From positions 1 through 39,744 of the forward strand of contig JAFTSW010000071.1 of assembly GCA_017467085.1 (NCBI GenBank): DNA of 39,744 nucleotides, read 5' to 3'. Position 1 is the first letter of the stretch. Every line of letters starts with the position of its first letter. Shown here piece after piece: positions 12,707 through 20,916 of the stretch. The notes beneath the pieces were generated by a model. That model saw only the letters and a program-made list of their open reading frames with translations, had not been told where the DNA came from and made no database searches. Made by a program: the position numbers and the translations under genes. This DNA is from Clostridia bacterium (GTDB lineage: Bacteria > Bacillota > Clostridia > Oscillospirales > CAG-272).

Positions 12707-14314
12707 ATGTGTAATACCCCAAAAACAGCTTTGATTCACGGCATCTCTCTGCCGTTGTCCGCAACGGAGGAGGACGCCATACAAGAGGCACGCCGCAGAT
12801 TGCGCGGCGTGCATTTGTTATCTTATGCAGGTCGCCTTTCTATACACAGGCGGTCTGTGGACGCCCGTAAGAAAAGCCACCCGCTGCTTGTGTATTCCGT
12901 GGCGGCGGAGCTTTCCTTGCCTGAGGGCTGGAAAAAGCCCCTGCCCTTTCCCCTCTTAGCGAAAGAGGAGCCCGAGGTCACCTATGGTAGCGCCCCCCTG
13001 GCGGCGCGCCCCGTTGTGGTGGGAAGCGGCCCTGCGGGAATGCTTTGCGCGCTTCTTCTGGCAGAAAACGGCTACCGCCCTATCGTCTTGGAGCGTGGCG
13101 GAAGCGTAGCGGAGCGAAAGGCGGCGATTGCGCGCTTTGCAACTGAGCGGCGCTTGGATACCGAATGTAACGTGCAGTTTGGCGCGGGAGGCGCAGGCAC
13201 CTTTTCGGACGGCAAGCTCGTCACCCGTATCAATGATAGCCTGTGTCAGTACGTGATGGATACCTTCGTTGCCCACGGTGCCCCTGCCGATATTCTCATA
13301 GCGGCAAAGCCCCATATCGGCACCGATATTCTTTGCGTGATGGTGGATAATATTCTGCACCGCATCGAGGCGCTGGGCGGCGAGGTTTTGTACGGCACGC
13401 GGTTAGACGGCATTAGAATAGAGAACGGAAGGGCCGTTTCCGTTCGGACGAATAAGGGAGAGCTGCCCGTTGGCGCCCTCGTGCTGGCAACGGGGCACAG
13501 CGCCCGTGATACCTACGCCATGCTGATGAAGGCAGGCTTTTCCGTAGCGCCCAAGCCCTTTTCCGTGGGCTTCCGCATCGAGCATAAGCAGGCGGATATT
13601 GATAAGGCCTTATACGGCGATTTTGCGGGTCACGAAAAGCTGGGGCACGCGGAATACGCCCTCTCGCATAACACCAAGGCAAGAGGTGTCTATACCTTTT
13701 GTATGTGCCCGGGCGGCACGGTGGTGGCAGGCGCCAGCGAGGAGGGCGGCGTGGTTGTCAACGGTATGAGCAACCGCGCAAGAGATGGCGAGAATGCCAA
13801 CTCTGCCGTTTTATGCTCGGTTTTCCCCGAGGATTACGGTGCTACCCCCGAGGGTGCGATTGCCTTTGCCCGTGGCATTGAACGGGCGGCGTTTGTGGCA
13901 GGCGGCGGTGATTACGCCACCCCCCTTTCTACCCTTGGCGATTTTTTGGAGGGAAGAGTGGGCAGCGAGCCCTCTCGGATTTCTCCCACCTATATGGGAG
14001 GCGGCGCCTATCGGCTTGCCCGTCCCGAGGACTATCTTCCCACCTTTGCCACGGACGCCTTGCGAAGCGCCCTTGGCGCCTTTGGCAAATCCATTGAGGG
14101 CTTTGATGCGCCCGATGCGCTTTTAAGTGGCGCGGAAACCAGAACCTCCGCCCCCCTGCGCCTGCTTCGCACGACGGAGCGCCTGGCGCTTGGCTTTGAA
14201 AACATCTATCCCGCGGGCGAGGGCGCAGGATATGCAGGCGGCATTACCAGCGCCGCCATTGACGGCGTGCGTACCGCCCTTGCTCTGATGGCGGCGTTTG
14301 CGCCCTTGGTATAA
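12707..14314 (+). CDS. FAD-dependent dehydrogenase of the COG2509 type
   Basis: A 535-residue flavoprotein. I chose ATG 12707, preceded by GGTGA. The first ~100 residues form a small ferredoxin-like or RNA-binding-like domain with 'AIQEARRRLRGVHLLSYAGR' and 'SIHRRSVDARKKSHPLLVYS', typical for this group. Then comes the dinucleotide fold 'ARPVVVGSGPAGMLCALLLAE' (GxGxxG) with 'IVLERG' at the end of strand 2. 'NVQFGAGGAGTFSDGKLVT' is the group's hallmark, and 'ALVLATGHSARDTYAML' and 'IYPAGEGAGYAGGITSAAID' are the later FAD contacts. The substrate is unknown for the family. It sits inside the cdaA-to-flippase run; genes of this type often lie next to cdaA/cdaR and glmM in Clostridia. Confidence 0.85.
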   Translation: MCNTPKTALIHGISLPLSATEEDAIQEARRRLRGVHLLSYAGRLSIHRRSVDARKKSHPLLVYSVAAELSLPEGWKKPLPFPLLAKEEPEVTYGSAPLAARPVVVGSGPAGMLCALLLAENGYRPIVLERGGSVAERKAAIARFATERRLDTECNVQFGAGGAGTFSDGKLVTRINDSLCQYVMDTFVAHGAPADILIAAKPHIGTDILCVMVDNILHRIEALGGEVLYGTRLDGIRIENGRAVSVRTNKGELPVGALVLATGHSARDTYAMLMKAGFSVAPKPFSVGFRIEHKQADIDKALYGDFAGHEKLGHAEYALSHNTKARGVYTFCMCPGGTVVAGASEEGGVVVNGMSNRARDGENANSAVLCSVFPEDYGATPEGAIAFARGIERAAFVAGGGDYATPLSTLGDFLEGRVGSEPSRISPTYMGGGAYRLARPEDYLPTFATDALRSALGAFGKSIEGFDAPDALLSGAETRTSAPLRLLRTTERLALGFENIYPAGEGAGYAGGITSAAIDGVRTALALMAAFAPLV

Positions 14315-14350
14315 CTTAGTATAACGAAAAAGAAAGGTTTGGTTACTCCC

Positions 14351-16507
14351 ATGCAAAAGAAAGGAAACGCAGAGAAGAAATGGCTGCTCCGCTATGACGG
14401 CACCGAAGACTCTCGGCAGGCTGTCAAGGCCATCAGTGAGCAAATCGGCGTCAGCCCCGTTATGGCACAGCTGTTGGTCAATCGCGGCTACCGTGACCCT
14501 GCCTCTGCTGCCGCCTTTATCCGTATGGAGAGTGAGCTTCTTTGCAATCCCCTGGAGCTGGCGGACGTGGAAAAGGCGGTTAATCGCTTGCGTCTGGCAG
14601 TGGAACGGGGCGAGAAAATTGCCGTTTACGGCGACTATGACGTGGACGGTGTGACGGCGGTTTGCACCCTCTATCTCTATCTGACCTCCTTAGGCGCAGA
14701 CGTTGAATACTATATCCCTAACCGCAACGGCGAGGGCTACGGCGTTTCCAACCGTGCCATTGATACCCTGCATTCTCACGGCGTATCGCTGATTGTTACG
14801 GTGGATACGGGTATCACCGCCTTGGATGAGGTCCTCTACGCCAAGGAGCTGGGCATTGATTTCGTTATCAGCGACCACCACGAATGCCGTGAGGAATTGC
14901 CCAAGGCAGTGGCGGTTGTCAACCCCCATAGACCCGATTGCCCTTATCCCTTCAAGGACCTGGCAGGCGTTGGGGTGGTATTCAAGCTGGTTTGCGCCTA
15001 CGAGGAGCTGACCACGGGTGATAGCCGCCGCGAGTGTGTGGCGCGCCTTTGCCACGGGTATGCGGATTTGGTTGCCATTGGCACCATTGCGGACGTCATG
15101 CCCCTTCGTGACGAGAATAAGCTTATCGTGAAATACGGTCTTTCGCTGATAGAAAAACGCCGCCGCTTGGGGCTTTCTGCCTTGATTGATGCCTCGGTGG
15201 CAAAGAATGACGGCGGCTCCCGTCGCCGCAGCGAGCCTAAAATTACCTCGGGTATGATTGGCTTTACCATCGCCCCCCGTCTGAATGCGGCCGGGCGTGT
15301 GCGCTCGGCATCCTTGGCGGTGGAGCTGCTTCTCAGCGAAACCAAGGAAAAGGCGGACGCCCTGGCGGCAGAGCTTTGTGAGGCAAACAAGGAGCGCCAG
15401 AACGAGGAAAACCGCATTATGCAGGAGGCATTCGCCAAAATTGAGGCGGAGCACGATTTTTCCCGTGACGCCGTGATTGTCCTGGATGCGGACAGCTGGC
15501 ACCAGGGGGTTATTGGGATTGTGTCCTCCCGTGTGACCGAGCGCTACGGGCTCCCCTCCATTCTCATCACCTTTGAGGGTGGCGGCGATATGGGAAAGGG
15601 CTCCGGCAGAAGTGTCCACGGACTCAACCTGGTGGAGGCGCTGGTTCATTGCTCGGATACCCTTGTCAAGCACGGCGGTCACGCCCTGGCGGCAGGGCTC
15701 AGCATTGAGCGAGATAAGGTACCCGCCTTCCGCAGAAAAATTAACGAATACGCCGCTATGCACCTCTCGGAGGAGGATTTGATTCCCACCGTAGAGGCGG
15801 ATTGCGTCCTGACCATGGAGCAGATACATATGGATTTGGCGTCCGAGCTGCGGCTTTTGGAGCCCTACGGCGTCGAAAACCCCTCCCCCGTTTTTGCGAT
15901 GATGGGGGTACGCGCCGAGAATATCGCAGGCGTTGGCGGCGGTAAGCATACCAGGCTCACCGTCTGCGATGGGGAGCGCCATATCAACGCAATGTATTTC
16001 TCCCGTTCTCCCGAATCCCTGGATTTGTACGTGGGAGAGAAAATTGATATTCTTTTCAGCATCGACATCAACGAGTGGAACGGCAAGCACACCGTCCAGC
16101 TGACGGTGAAGGATTTGCGCCCCGCCCTTTCCGAGAAGGAGAGAAAAAAGAGCGAAAGAGCCCGTTACCTTGAAATCCTTGAGGGAGCGGACTTTAAGGC
16201 GGAGGAAAAGGTCATTCCCGTGCGGGATGATTTTGCCGCCGTGTATAACCTGGTGCGCGGTAGCGTCAAGGAGGGGGAGGACTCCCTTTCTGCCAGAGTG
16301 TTCTTATCGCGGCTGCACGCCTTGGGGAAGGACGTTGGCTACGTCAAGCTGAGAATGATTCTGTCTATTTTTGCCGAAATGGGGCTCTTAAAGGTCGAGG
16401 AGCCCGAGGAGGACGTGTTCTCCTTTGCCGTGATACAAACGGCAAGCAAGATTGACCTTGAAAAATCCCGTCTTTTGCACCAGCTGCAAAGCAATATCGT
16501 GTCGTAA
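14351..16507 (+). CDS. recJ: Single-strand-specific DNA exonuclease RecJ
   Basis: A 5'-3' single-strand DNA exonuclease for recombination, mismatch and base excision repair. The ATG at 14351 is 13 bases past GAAAGG, a loose fit; an earlier TTG sits too close to it. The 718-residue product has the DHH phosphoesterase domain with 'VYGDYDVDGVTAVCTLYLYL' (near residue 95), 'VTVDTGITALDEV' and 'VISDHHECREELP' (DHH near 173), then 'GTIADVMPL'. 'TIAPRLNAAGRV' and the DHHA1 motif 'KHGGHALAAGLSIE' (near 443) follow, then an OB-fold DNA-binding region with 'LLEPYGVENPSPVFAM' and a C-terminal helical extension. All metal-binding residues I can identify are present. rel follows 33 bases later. Confidence 0.95.
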   Translation: MQKKGNAEKKWLLRYDGTEDSRQAVKAISEQIGVSPVMAQLLVNRGYRDPASAAAFIRMESELLCNPLELADVEKAVNRLRLAVERGEKIAVYGDYDVDGVTAVCTLYLYLTSLGADVEYYIPNRNGEGYGVSNRAIDTLHSHGVSLIVTVDTGITALDEVLYAKELGIDFVISDHHECREELPKAVAVVNPHRPDCPYPFKDLAGVGVVFKLVCAYEELTTGDSRRECVARLCHGYADLVAIGTIADVMPLRDENKLIVKYGLSLIEKRRRLGLSALIDASVAKNDGGSRRRSEPKITSGMIGFTIAPRLNAAGRVRSASLAVELLLSETKEKADALAAELCEANKERQNEENRIMQEAFAKIEAEHDFSRDAVIVLDADSWHQGVIGIVSSRVTERYGLPSILITFEGGGDMGKGSGRSVHGLNLVEALVHCSDTLVKHGGHALAAGLSIERDKVPAFRRKINEYAAMHLSEEDLIPTVEADCVLTMEQIHMDLASELRLLEPYGVENPSPVFAMMGVRAENIAGVGGGKHTRLTVCDGERHINAMYFSRSPESLDLYVGEKIDILFSIDINEWNGKHTVQLTVKDLRPALSEKERKKSERARYLEILEGADFKAEEKVIPVRDDFAAVYNLVRGSVKEGEDSLSARVFLSRLHALGKDVGYVKLRMILSIFAEMGLLKVEEPEEDVFSFAVIQTASKIDLEKSRLLHQLQSNIVS

Positions 16508-16540
16508 CGGAACACCTCCGTTGCGAGGAAAGGATAAAAA

Positions 16541-18760
16541 ATGTCAGAGCCTACCTTTGCTCCGATTGCCGATATGTTAGACCTGCTCGCCACCTTTGGC
16601 GACAGATACGATTTGGAAAAAATCAAACGGGCGTATCTTTTGGCGTGCCGTGCCCACGAGGGGCAGTTCCGCCAAAGCGGCGAGCCCTACGTTTCTCACC
16701 CGATTGCCGTGGCGCAAACGGTGGTGGAGTTAGGCTTGGATACCGATTCCATCTGCGCCGCCTTCCTGCACGATACCTTAGAGGATTGCCCCGACTGCGT
16801 GACCCCCGATATTCTGAAGGAACAGTTTGGGGAGGATGTCTTTCTGATTGTGGACGGTGTCACCAAGATTTTGCAAATTGAGGTGGAAAACCGAGAGGAG
16901 CAGCAGATTGAAAGCATCCGTAAAATGATGCTGGCAACCTCCAAGGATATCCGTGTTATCATCGTTAAGCTGTGTGACCGCTTGCACAATATGCGGACCC
17001 TGGGCGGTAAGAAAAACGAGGACAGACAGCGCTCTATCGCCGTAGAAACCATGCGCGTCTACGCCCCCTTGGCGCATAGACTCGGTATGCAAAGAATCAA
17101 GCTGGAATTAGAAAATCTGGCGCTTTTGTACCTTGACCCCGTTGGCTATGAGGAGGTCACCAGCGCCGTTGACGCCCGCTTCGGGCGCAGCCGCGACGTT
17201 TTGGTGGGGGCCAGAAAAGCCATAGAGGAAAAGCTGAGAAGCTCGGGCATTTCCTTCACGGTTACCGACCGTATCAAATCGGTTTACAGCCTCTATCGCA
17301 AGATTTACGAGCTTGGCAAGCCCTTTGAGGAAATCTTTGACTTTTACGCCTTGCGTATCATCGTCAATACCGTGGAGGAATGCTATACCGTTCTCGGTAT
17401 GATTCACGAGCTGTTTTCCTCTATCCCGGGGCGCTTCAAGGACTATATCAACCGACCCAAGCCCAATATGTACCGCTCTCTGCATACCACGGTGGTCAGC
17501 CGTGACGGCATTCCCTTTGAGGTGCAAATCCGTACCTACGAGATGCATAAGACGGCAGAGTTCGGCGTTGCGGCGCACTGGCGCTATAAATCGGGAGAGA
17601 GGGGCAATCCCTATGTGGACGCCCAGCTTGCCTGGATTGCGCGGCTGATTGAGTCCGAGGAAAACATCGATGACCCTGAGGAGTATATGCACTCCTTCAA
17701 GAAAACCATCTTCCGTGAGGAAATTTTCGTCTTTACCCCTAAGGGGGATATCATCACCCTGGCGCAGGGCGCCACGGTTATCGACTTTGCCTATGCCATT
17801 CATACCGAGGTAGGCAATAAGATGATAGGCGCCAAAATCAACGGCGTCATCGTCCCCATTGACCGCACGCCCCAGACGGGTGACGTCATTGAAATCCTCA
17901 CCCAGTCCAACCACGGCCCCAGCCGTGACTGGCTGAATATCGTCACCACCTCCGAGGCGAGAAACAAAATCCGCCAATGGTTCAAGCGCGAAAAGAGAAG
18001 CGAGAACATCGAGGTGGGGAAGGAAGCGGTTACCCGCGAGCTTCGCCGCCTTGGGCACGCCTTTACGGCTGCGGAAACCGAGGAAATCATTCTGGCGGTT
18101 GCCCAGCGTATGGGTATGCAAAGCGCGGAGGATTTGTACAACGCCATCGGCTACGGCGGTATGACGATGTCCCGTATCGCCGTTAAGCTGCGGGACGAAA
18201 GCACCCGTCTTTTGAAAAACCAGGAGGAGCGACAACGGGATGCCGCCGTGGCAGACGCCGCCGCTCTGGCAGATTTCAAGGACAGCAAGCCCAAGCGCTT
18301 GAAGAATGACGGCGGCATCGTGGTGGACGGCGCCACGGGCTGTCTTGTAAAGTTTGCCAAATGCTGTACGCCTCTGCCGGGTGACCCCGTTATCGGCTTC
18401 GTCACCAAGGGCTTTGGGGTTTCGGTGCATAAACGGGATTGCCCCAACGCCGTCAAGGGCGTTTCCGACCCAGAGCAGGCAGACAGATGGCTCTCCGCGC
18501 ACTGGGATATGCAAAGCGTTTCCACCCTGTACGAGGCGGCGCTTTCCGTCCTTTCCCAGGACAAAATCGGGGCGCTTGCCAGCATCACCACCGCCTTGGC
18601 GGAAATGAAGGTATCGGTTTTGTCCCTGACCACAATGCCGCCTAAGGACGGTATGGCGGTTATCAATATCACCGTGGGCTGTCGGGACGTGGCGCACTAT
18701 AACAGCATCGTGTCCCACCTGCGCTCTGTGAAAACGGTGGTGTCCGTCAAGAGAAATTAA
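16541..18760 (+). CDS. rel: Bifunctional (p)ppGpp synthetase/hydrolase (Rel)
   Basis: The stringent-response enzyme, 739 residues, full family length. Domains in order: HD hydrolase (about 25-190) with 'YVSHPIAVAQTVVEL' and 'CAAFLHDTLED' (metal-binding His77-Asp78, intact); synthetase (about 230-350) with 'GRFKDYINRPKPNMYRSLHT'; TGS (about 395-455, 'FVFTPKGDIITLAQGATVID'); helical and Cys-containing zinc-finger-like region ('KFAKCCTPLPGDPVIGFVTK'); and C-terminal ACT domain (about 660-739). The synthetase has the RxKD version (RFKD) that marks bifunctional enzymes, as opposed to ExDD in RelA. The start ATG has AGGAAAGGAT upstream. The recJ-rel-dtd order is common in Firmicutes. Confidence 0.95.
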   Translation: MSEPTFAPIADMLDLLATFGDRYDLEKIKRAYLLACRAHEGQFRQSGEPYVSHPIAVAQTVVELGLDTDSICAAFLHDTLEDCPDCVTPDILKEQFGEDVFLIVDGVTKILQIEVENREEQQIESIRKMMLATSKDIRVIIVKLCDRLHNMRTLGGKKNEDRQRSIAVETMRVYAPLAHRLGMQRIKLELENLALLYLDPVGYEEVTSAVDARFGRSRDVLVGARKAIEEKLRSSGISFTVTDRIKSVYSLYRKIYELGKPFEEIFDFYALRIIVNTVEECYTVLGMIHELFSSIPGRFKDYINRPKPNMYRSLHTTVVSRDGIPFEVQIRTYEMHKTAEFGVAAHWRYKSGERGNPYVDAQLAWIARLIESEENIDDPEEYMHSFKKTIFREEIFVFTPKGDIITLAQGATVIDFAYAIHTEVGNKMIGAKINGVIVPIDRTPQTGDVIEILTQSNHGPSRDWLNIVTTSEARNKIRQWFKREKRSENIEVGKEAVTRELRRLGHAFTAAETEEIILAVAQRMGMQSAEDLYNAIGYGGMTMSRIAVKLRDESTRLLKNQEERQRDAAVADAAALADFKDSKPKRLKNDGGIVVDGATGCLVKFAKCCTPLPGDPVIGFVTKGFGVSVHKRDCPNAVKGVSDPEQADRWLSAHWDMQSVSTLYEAALSVLSQDKIGALASITTALAEMKVSVLSLTTMPPKDGMAVINITVGCRDVAHYNSIVSHLRSVKTVVSVKRN

Positions 18761-18787
18761 ACACCCCTTTTGGGGGAAAGGAAGCCT

Positions 18788-19249
18788 ATGAAAGCGGTAT
18801 TGCAAAGAGTGACGCGCGCCTCCGTCATAGCGGACGGGGAGCCGGCGGGACGGTGCGGACGGGGATTTCTCATCCTTCTCGGCGTCGGAAAAGAGGATAC
18901 GGAGGAGGATGCCCTTCTTCTTGCCAACAAAATTGCCGCCTTCCGTGTGTTTTCGGATGAAAACGGGAAAATGAATCTTGCCTTGAAGGACGTGGGAGGA
19001 GAGGTCCTGGTGGTGTCTAACTTCACTCTGTACGCCTCCTATTCTCACGGCAACCGTCCCGATTTTCTCCAAAGCGCGCCGCCTGCGGAGGCAGAGCGCC
19101 TGTATGAGCATTTCGTTGCGCTTTTGCGGGAGAGAATCCCCACGGTGCAAACAGGCGTCTTTGGTGCCGATATGCAAATCAGCATCGAGGCGGACGGTCC
19201 CATCACCGTTATGATGGAATCGGACAAGCTGAAAAAGGGCAAAAAGTAA
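18788..19249 (+). CDS. dtd: D-aminoacyl-tRNA deacylase
   Basis: Removes D-amino acids (and Gly from tRNA-Ala) mistakenly loaded on tRNA. The 153-residue protein has family length. The ATG at 18788 follows GGAAAGGAAG. It begins 'MKAVLQRVTRASVIADGEPA' and keeps 'GFLILLGVGKEDTEEDA', 'FRVFSDENGKMNLALKDVGG' and 'GNRPDF'. The first active-site motif SQxT reads 'SNFTLYA' here, with the catalytic Thr kept. The second, NxGPxT, reads 'EADGPITVMM', so the Gly-cis-Pro pair is kept but the leading Asn is not. It follows rel by 27 bases, as in many Firmicutes. Confidence 0.92.
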   Translation: MKAVLQRVTRASVIADGEPAGRCGRGFLILLGVGKEDTEEDALLLANKIAAFRVFSDENGKMNLALKDVGGEVLVVSNFTLYASYSHGNRPDFLQSAPPAEAERLYEHFVALLRERIPTVQTGVFGADMQISIEADGPITVMMESDKLKKGKK

Positions 19250-19257
19250 TCCAAAGA

Positions 19258-19276
19258 CTTGGCGGCATTCGCCAAG
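19258..19276 (+). other. Small intercistronic hairpin between dtd and hemZ
   Basis: CTTGGCG and CGCCAAG (7 bp, 5-base loop) lie nine bases after the dtd stop. There is no T-run, so it may protect the upstream mRNA or weaken read-through to hemZ rather than stop it. Confidence 0.4.
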
Positions 19277-19375
19277 CACCAAAATCATCTTAAAATACAG
19301 GCTTGGGAGTTCTGCGAATTTTCTCTTGTTAAAACGGGTTCGTATGATTCTCTCTTGCCTGAAGAGGACTGTCGT

Positions 19376-20881
19376 ATGATACTACGCATCAAGGGAACGG
19401 ATACCCAATACTATATACAAACCCTGTGCTTGATTTTCTTCCCGGGCGCCCATTTTTCGGAATCGGAAAAGCCGGCACCCGACGTGCCTGAAATTGAGGT
19501 TTCGGTTCGCAAGGAGGACGGCACCTATATGGTGTATACCTCTATGAAGCTGGGCGCCAAATTCGTGGAGGCAACGGGAAGCGCCGTGCCCTCCGAGGAT
19601 ATCAAGGACGAAAAGCGCCTTGAAAAAATCGCCATTGGCCGTGCCATTTTCAGCGCCGGCAAGGCGCTTCTGGGCTATACCAATCCTTGGGGCATTTTAA
19701 CGGGCGTTCGCCCCACCAAGGTGGCAAACGAGATTATCAAAACGGGCGCGGGCGTCCAGAAAACCAGGCGCATTTTACGGGATGAGTATTTTCTCAATCC
19801 CAAAAAGGCGGCGCTGGTGGTGTCTGTCGCCAATACCGAAAACCGTGTTTTGAAAAAGCTGCCCGACAACCTGTGCAGTGTCTATATCTCCATCCCCTTC
19901 TGTCCCTCCAGGTGCGCCTATTGCTCCTTTATCTCCTATGCGGGCGAGAAGCTGCTCCCCCTCTTGGAGTCCTATCTGGAAACCCTGCTTTTAGACGTGC
20001 GGCATACCTTCGCCATGATTGAAAGACGGGGGCTTCGGGTGGCAACCGTCTATATCGGCGGCGGCACCCCCACCGTTCTCAACGAAAAGCAGTTAGCAAG
20101 GCTGTTGGATACGGTAGGCAGGTGCGTGGACGTTTCCTCTCTGATGGAATTTACCTTAGAGGCAGGGCGCCCCGATACCATCACCGAGGAAAAGCTGAGT
20201 ATTGCCTACGCCCACGGGGTGACCCGCATCAGCGTCAATCCCCAGACTCTCAACGAGGACGTTCTGAAAACCATCGGCAGACGCCATACGGTGGACGATT
20301 TTTACCGTGCCTACGATATTGCCGCGCGCTCGGGTATTCCCGACGTCAACGTGGACTTGATTGCGGGACTGACGGGGGATAGCTTTGCGGGCTTTTCCCA
20401 CACCCTTGACCGTGTCCTGGAGCTTGCTCCCTCCAACCTGACGGTGCATACCTTTGCGGTCAAGCGCGCCTCCAATATTTTGCGTGAAAATAATAAGGTG
20501 TATTCCATCGTAGGTGGGGACGTGGGCAAGAGCGTGGAGTATTCCCAGCTCCGCACCAAGGCGTCTGGCTACATTCCCTATTATATGTACCGCCAGAAGA
20601 ATACGGTGGGCAACCAGGAAAACGTGGGCTATGCCAAGGAGGGCAGAGAAGCCTACTACAACATCTTTATGATGGAGGAAATTCATAGCATTTTTGGCGT
20701 TGGCGCCGGGGCTGTCACCAAGCTGATTCGCAAAACCGAGGGCGGAAAACAGCAAATTCAGCGTATATTTACCCCGAAATATCCATATGAATATTTACGG
20801 GACGCCGCGGCAATCCGCGAGGGGGACGAAAAGAGAGCCTCCCTGGAAGCGAGAGTCAACGAATTTTTTGAGGGGAATTAA
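19376..20881 (+). CDS. hemZ: Radical SAM coproporphyrinogen dehydrogenase HemZ-type
   Basis: A 501-residue oxygen-independent coproporphyrinogen III oxidase-like enzyme. The start ATG at 19376 has AGAGGA upstream; the frame extends 39 codons further without a ribosome site. About 160 N-terminal residues form the HemZ-specific domain with 'YTNPWGILTGVRPTKVANEI'. The radical SAM core then has 'VYISIPFCPSRCAYCSFISY' with the cluster-binding C-x3-C-x2-C (about residues 175-182), 'TVYIGGGTPTVLNEKQLARL' (GGGTP binds SAM), 'TLEAGRPDTI', 'GVTRISVNPQTLNEDVLKTI' and 'VNVDLIAGLTGD'. Known HemZ and related HemN/HemW proteins differ in activity, and haem-chaperone function cannot be ruled out. The N-terminal domain favours HemZ. 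Confidence 0.88.
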   Translation: MILRIKGTDTQYYIQTLCLIFFPGAHFSESEKPAPDVPEIEVSVRKEDGTYMVYTSMKLGAKFVEATGSAVPSEDIKDEKRLEKIAIGRAIFSAGKALLGYTNPWGILTGVRPTKVANEIIKTGAGVQKTRRILRDEYFLNPKKAALVVSVANTENRVLKKLPDNLCSVYISIPFCPSRCAYCSFISYAGEKLLPLLESYLETLLLDVRHTFAMIERRGLRVATVYIGGGTPTVLNEKQLARLLDTVGRCVDVSSLMEFTLEAGRPDTITEEKLSIAYAHGVTRISVNPQTLNEDVLKTIGRRHTVDDFYRAYDIAARSGIPDVNVDLIAGLTGDSFAGFSHTLDRVLELAPSNLTVHTFAVKRASNILRENNKVYSIVGGDVGKSVEYSQLRTKASGYIPYYMYRQKNTVGNQENVGYAKEGREAYYNIFMMEEIHSIFGVGAGAVTKLIRKTEGGKQQIQRIFTPKYPYEYLRDAAAIREGDEKRASLEARVNEFFEGN

Positions 20882-20916
20882 CCCTCTGCGTCCCCATTCA
20901 ATGGCAGGAGGGGCGT

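Noticed and set aside
14690-16090. A 466-codon open frame on the minus strand inside recJ
   Set aside because: Antisense shadow of recJ, with no motif and a residue make-up typical of reverse reading.
17108-19288. A 726-codon open frame on the minus strand across rel and dtd
   Set aside because: It lies fully opposite well-supported genes, has no recognisable domain or ribosome site, and is His/Arg/Gly-rich, as expected from the antisense of GC-rich coding DNA.
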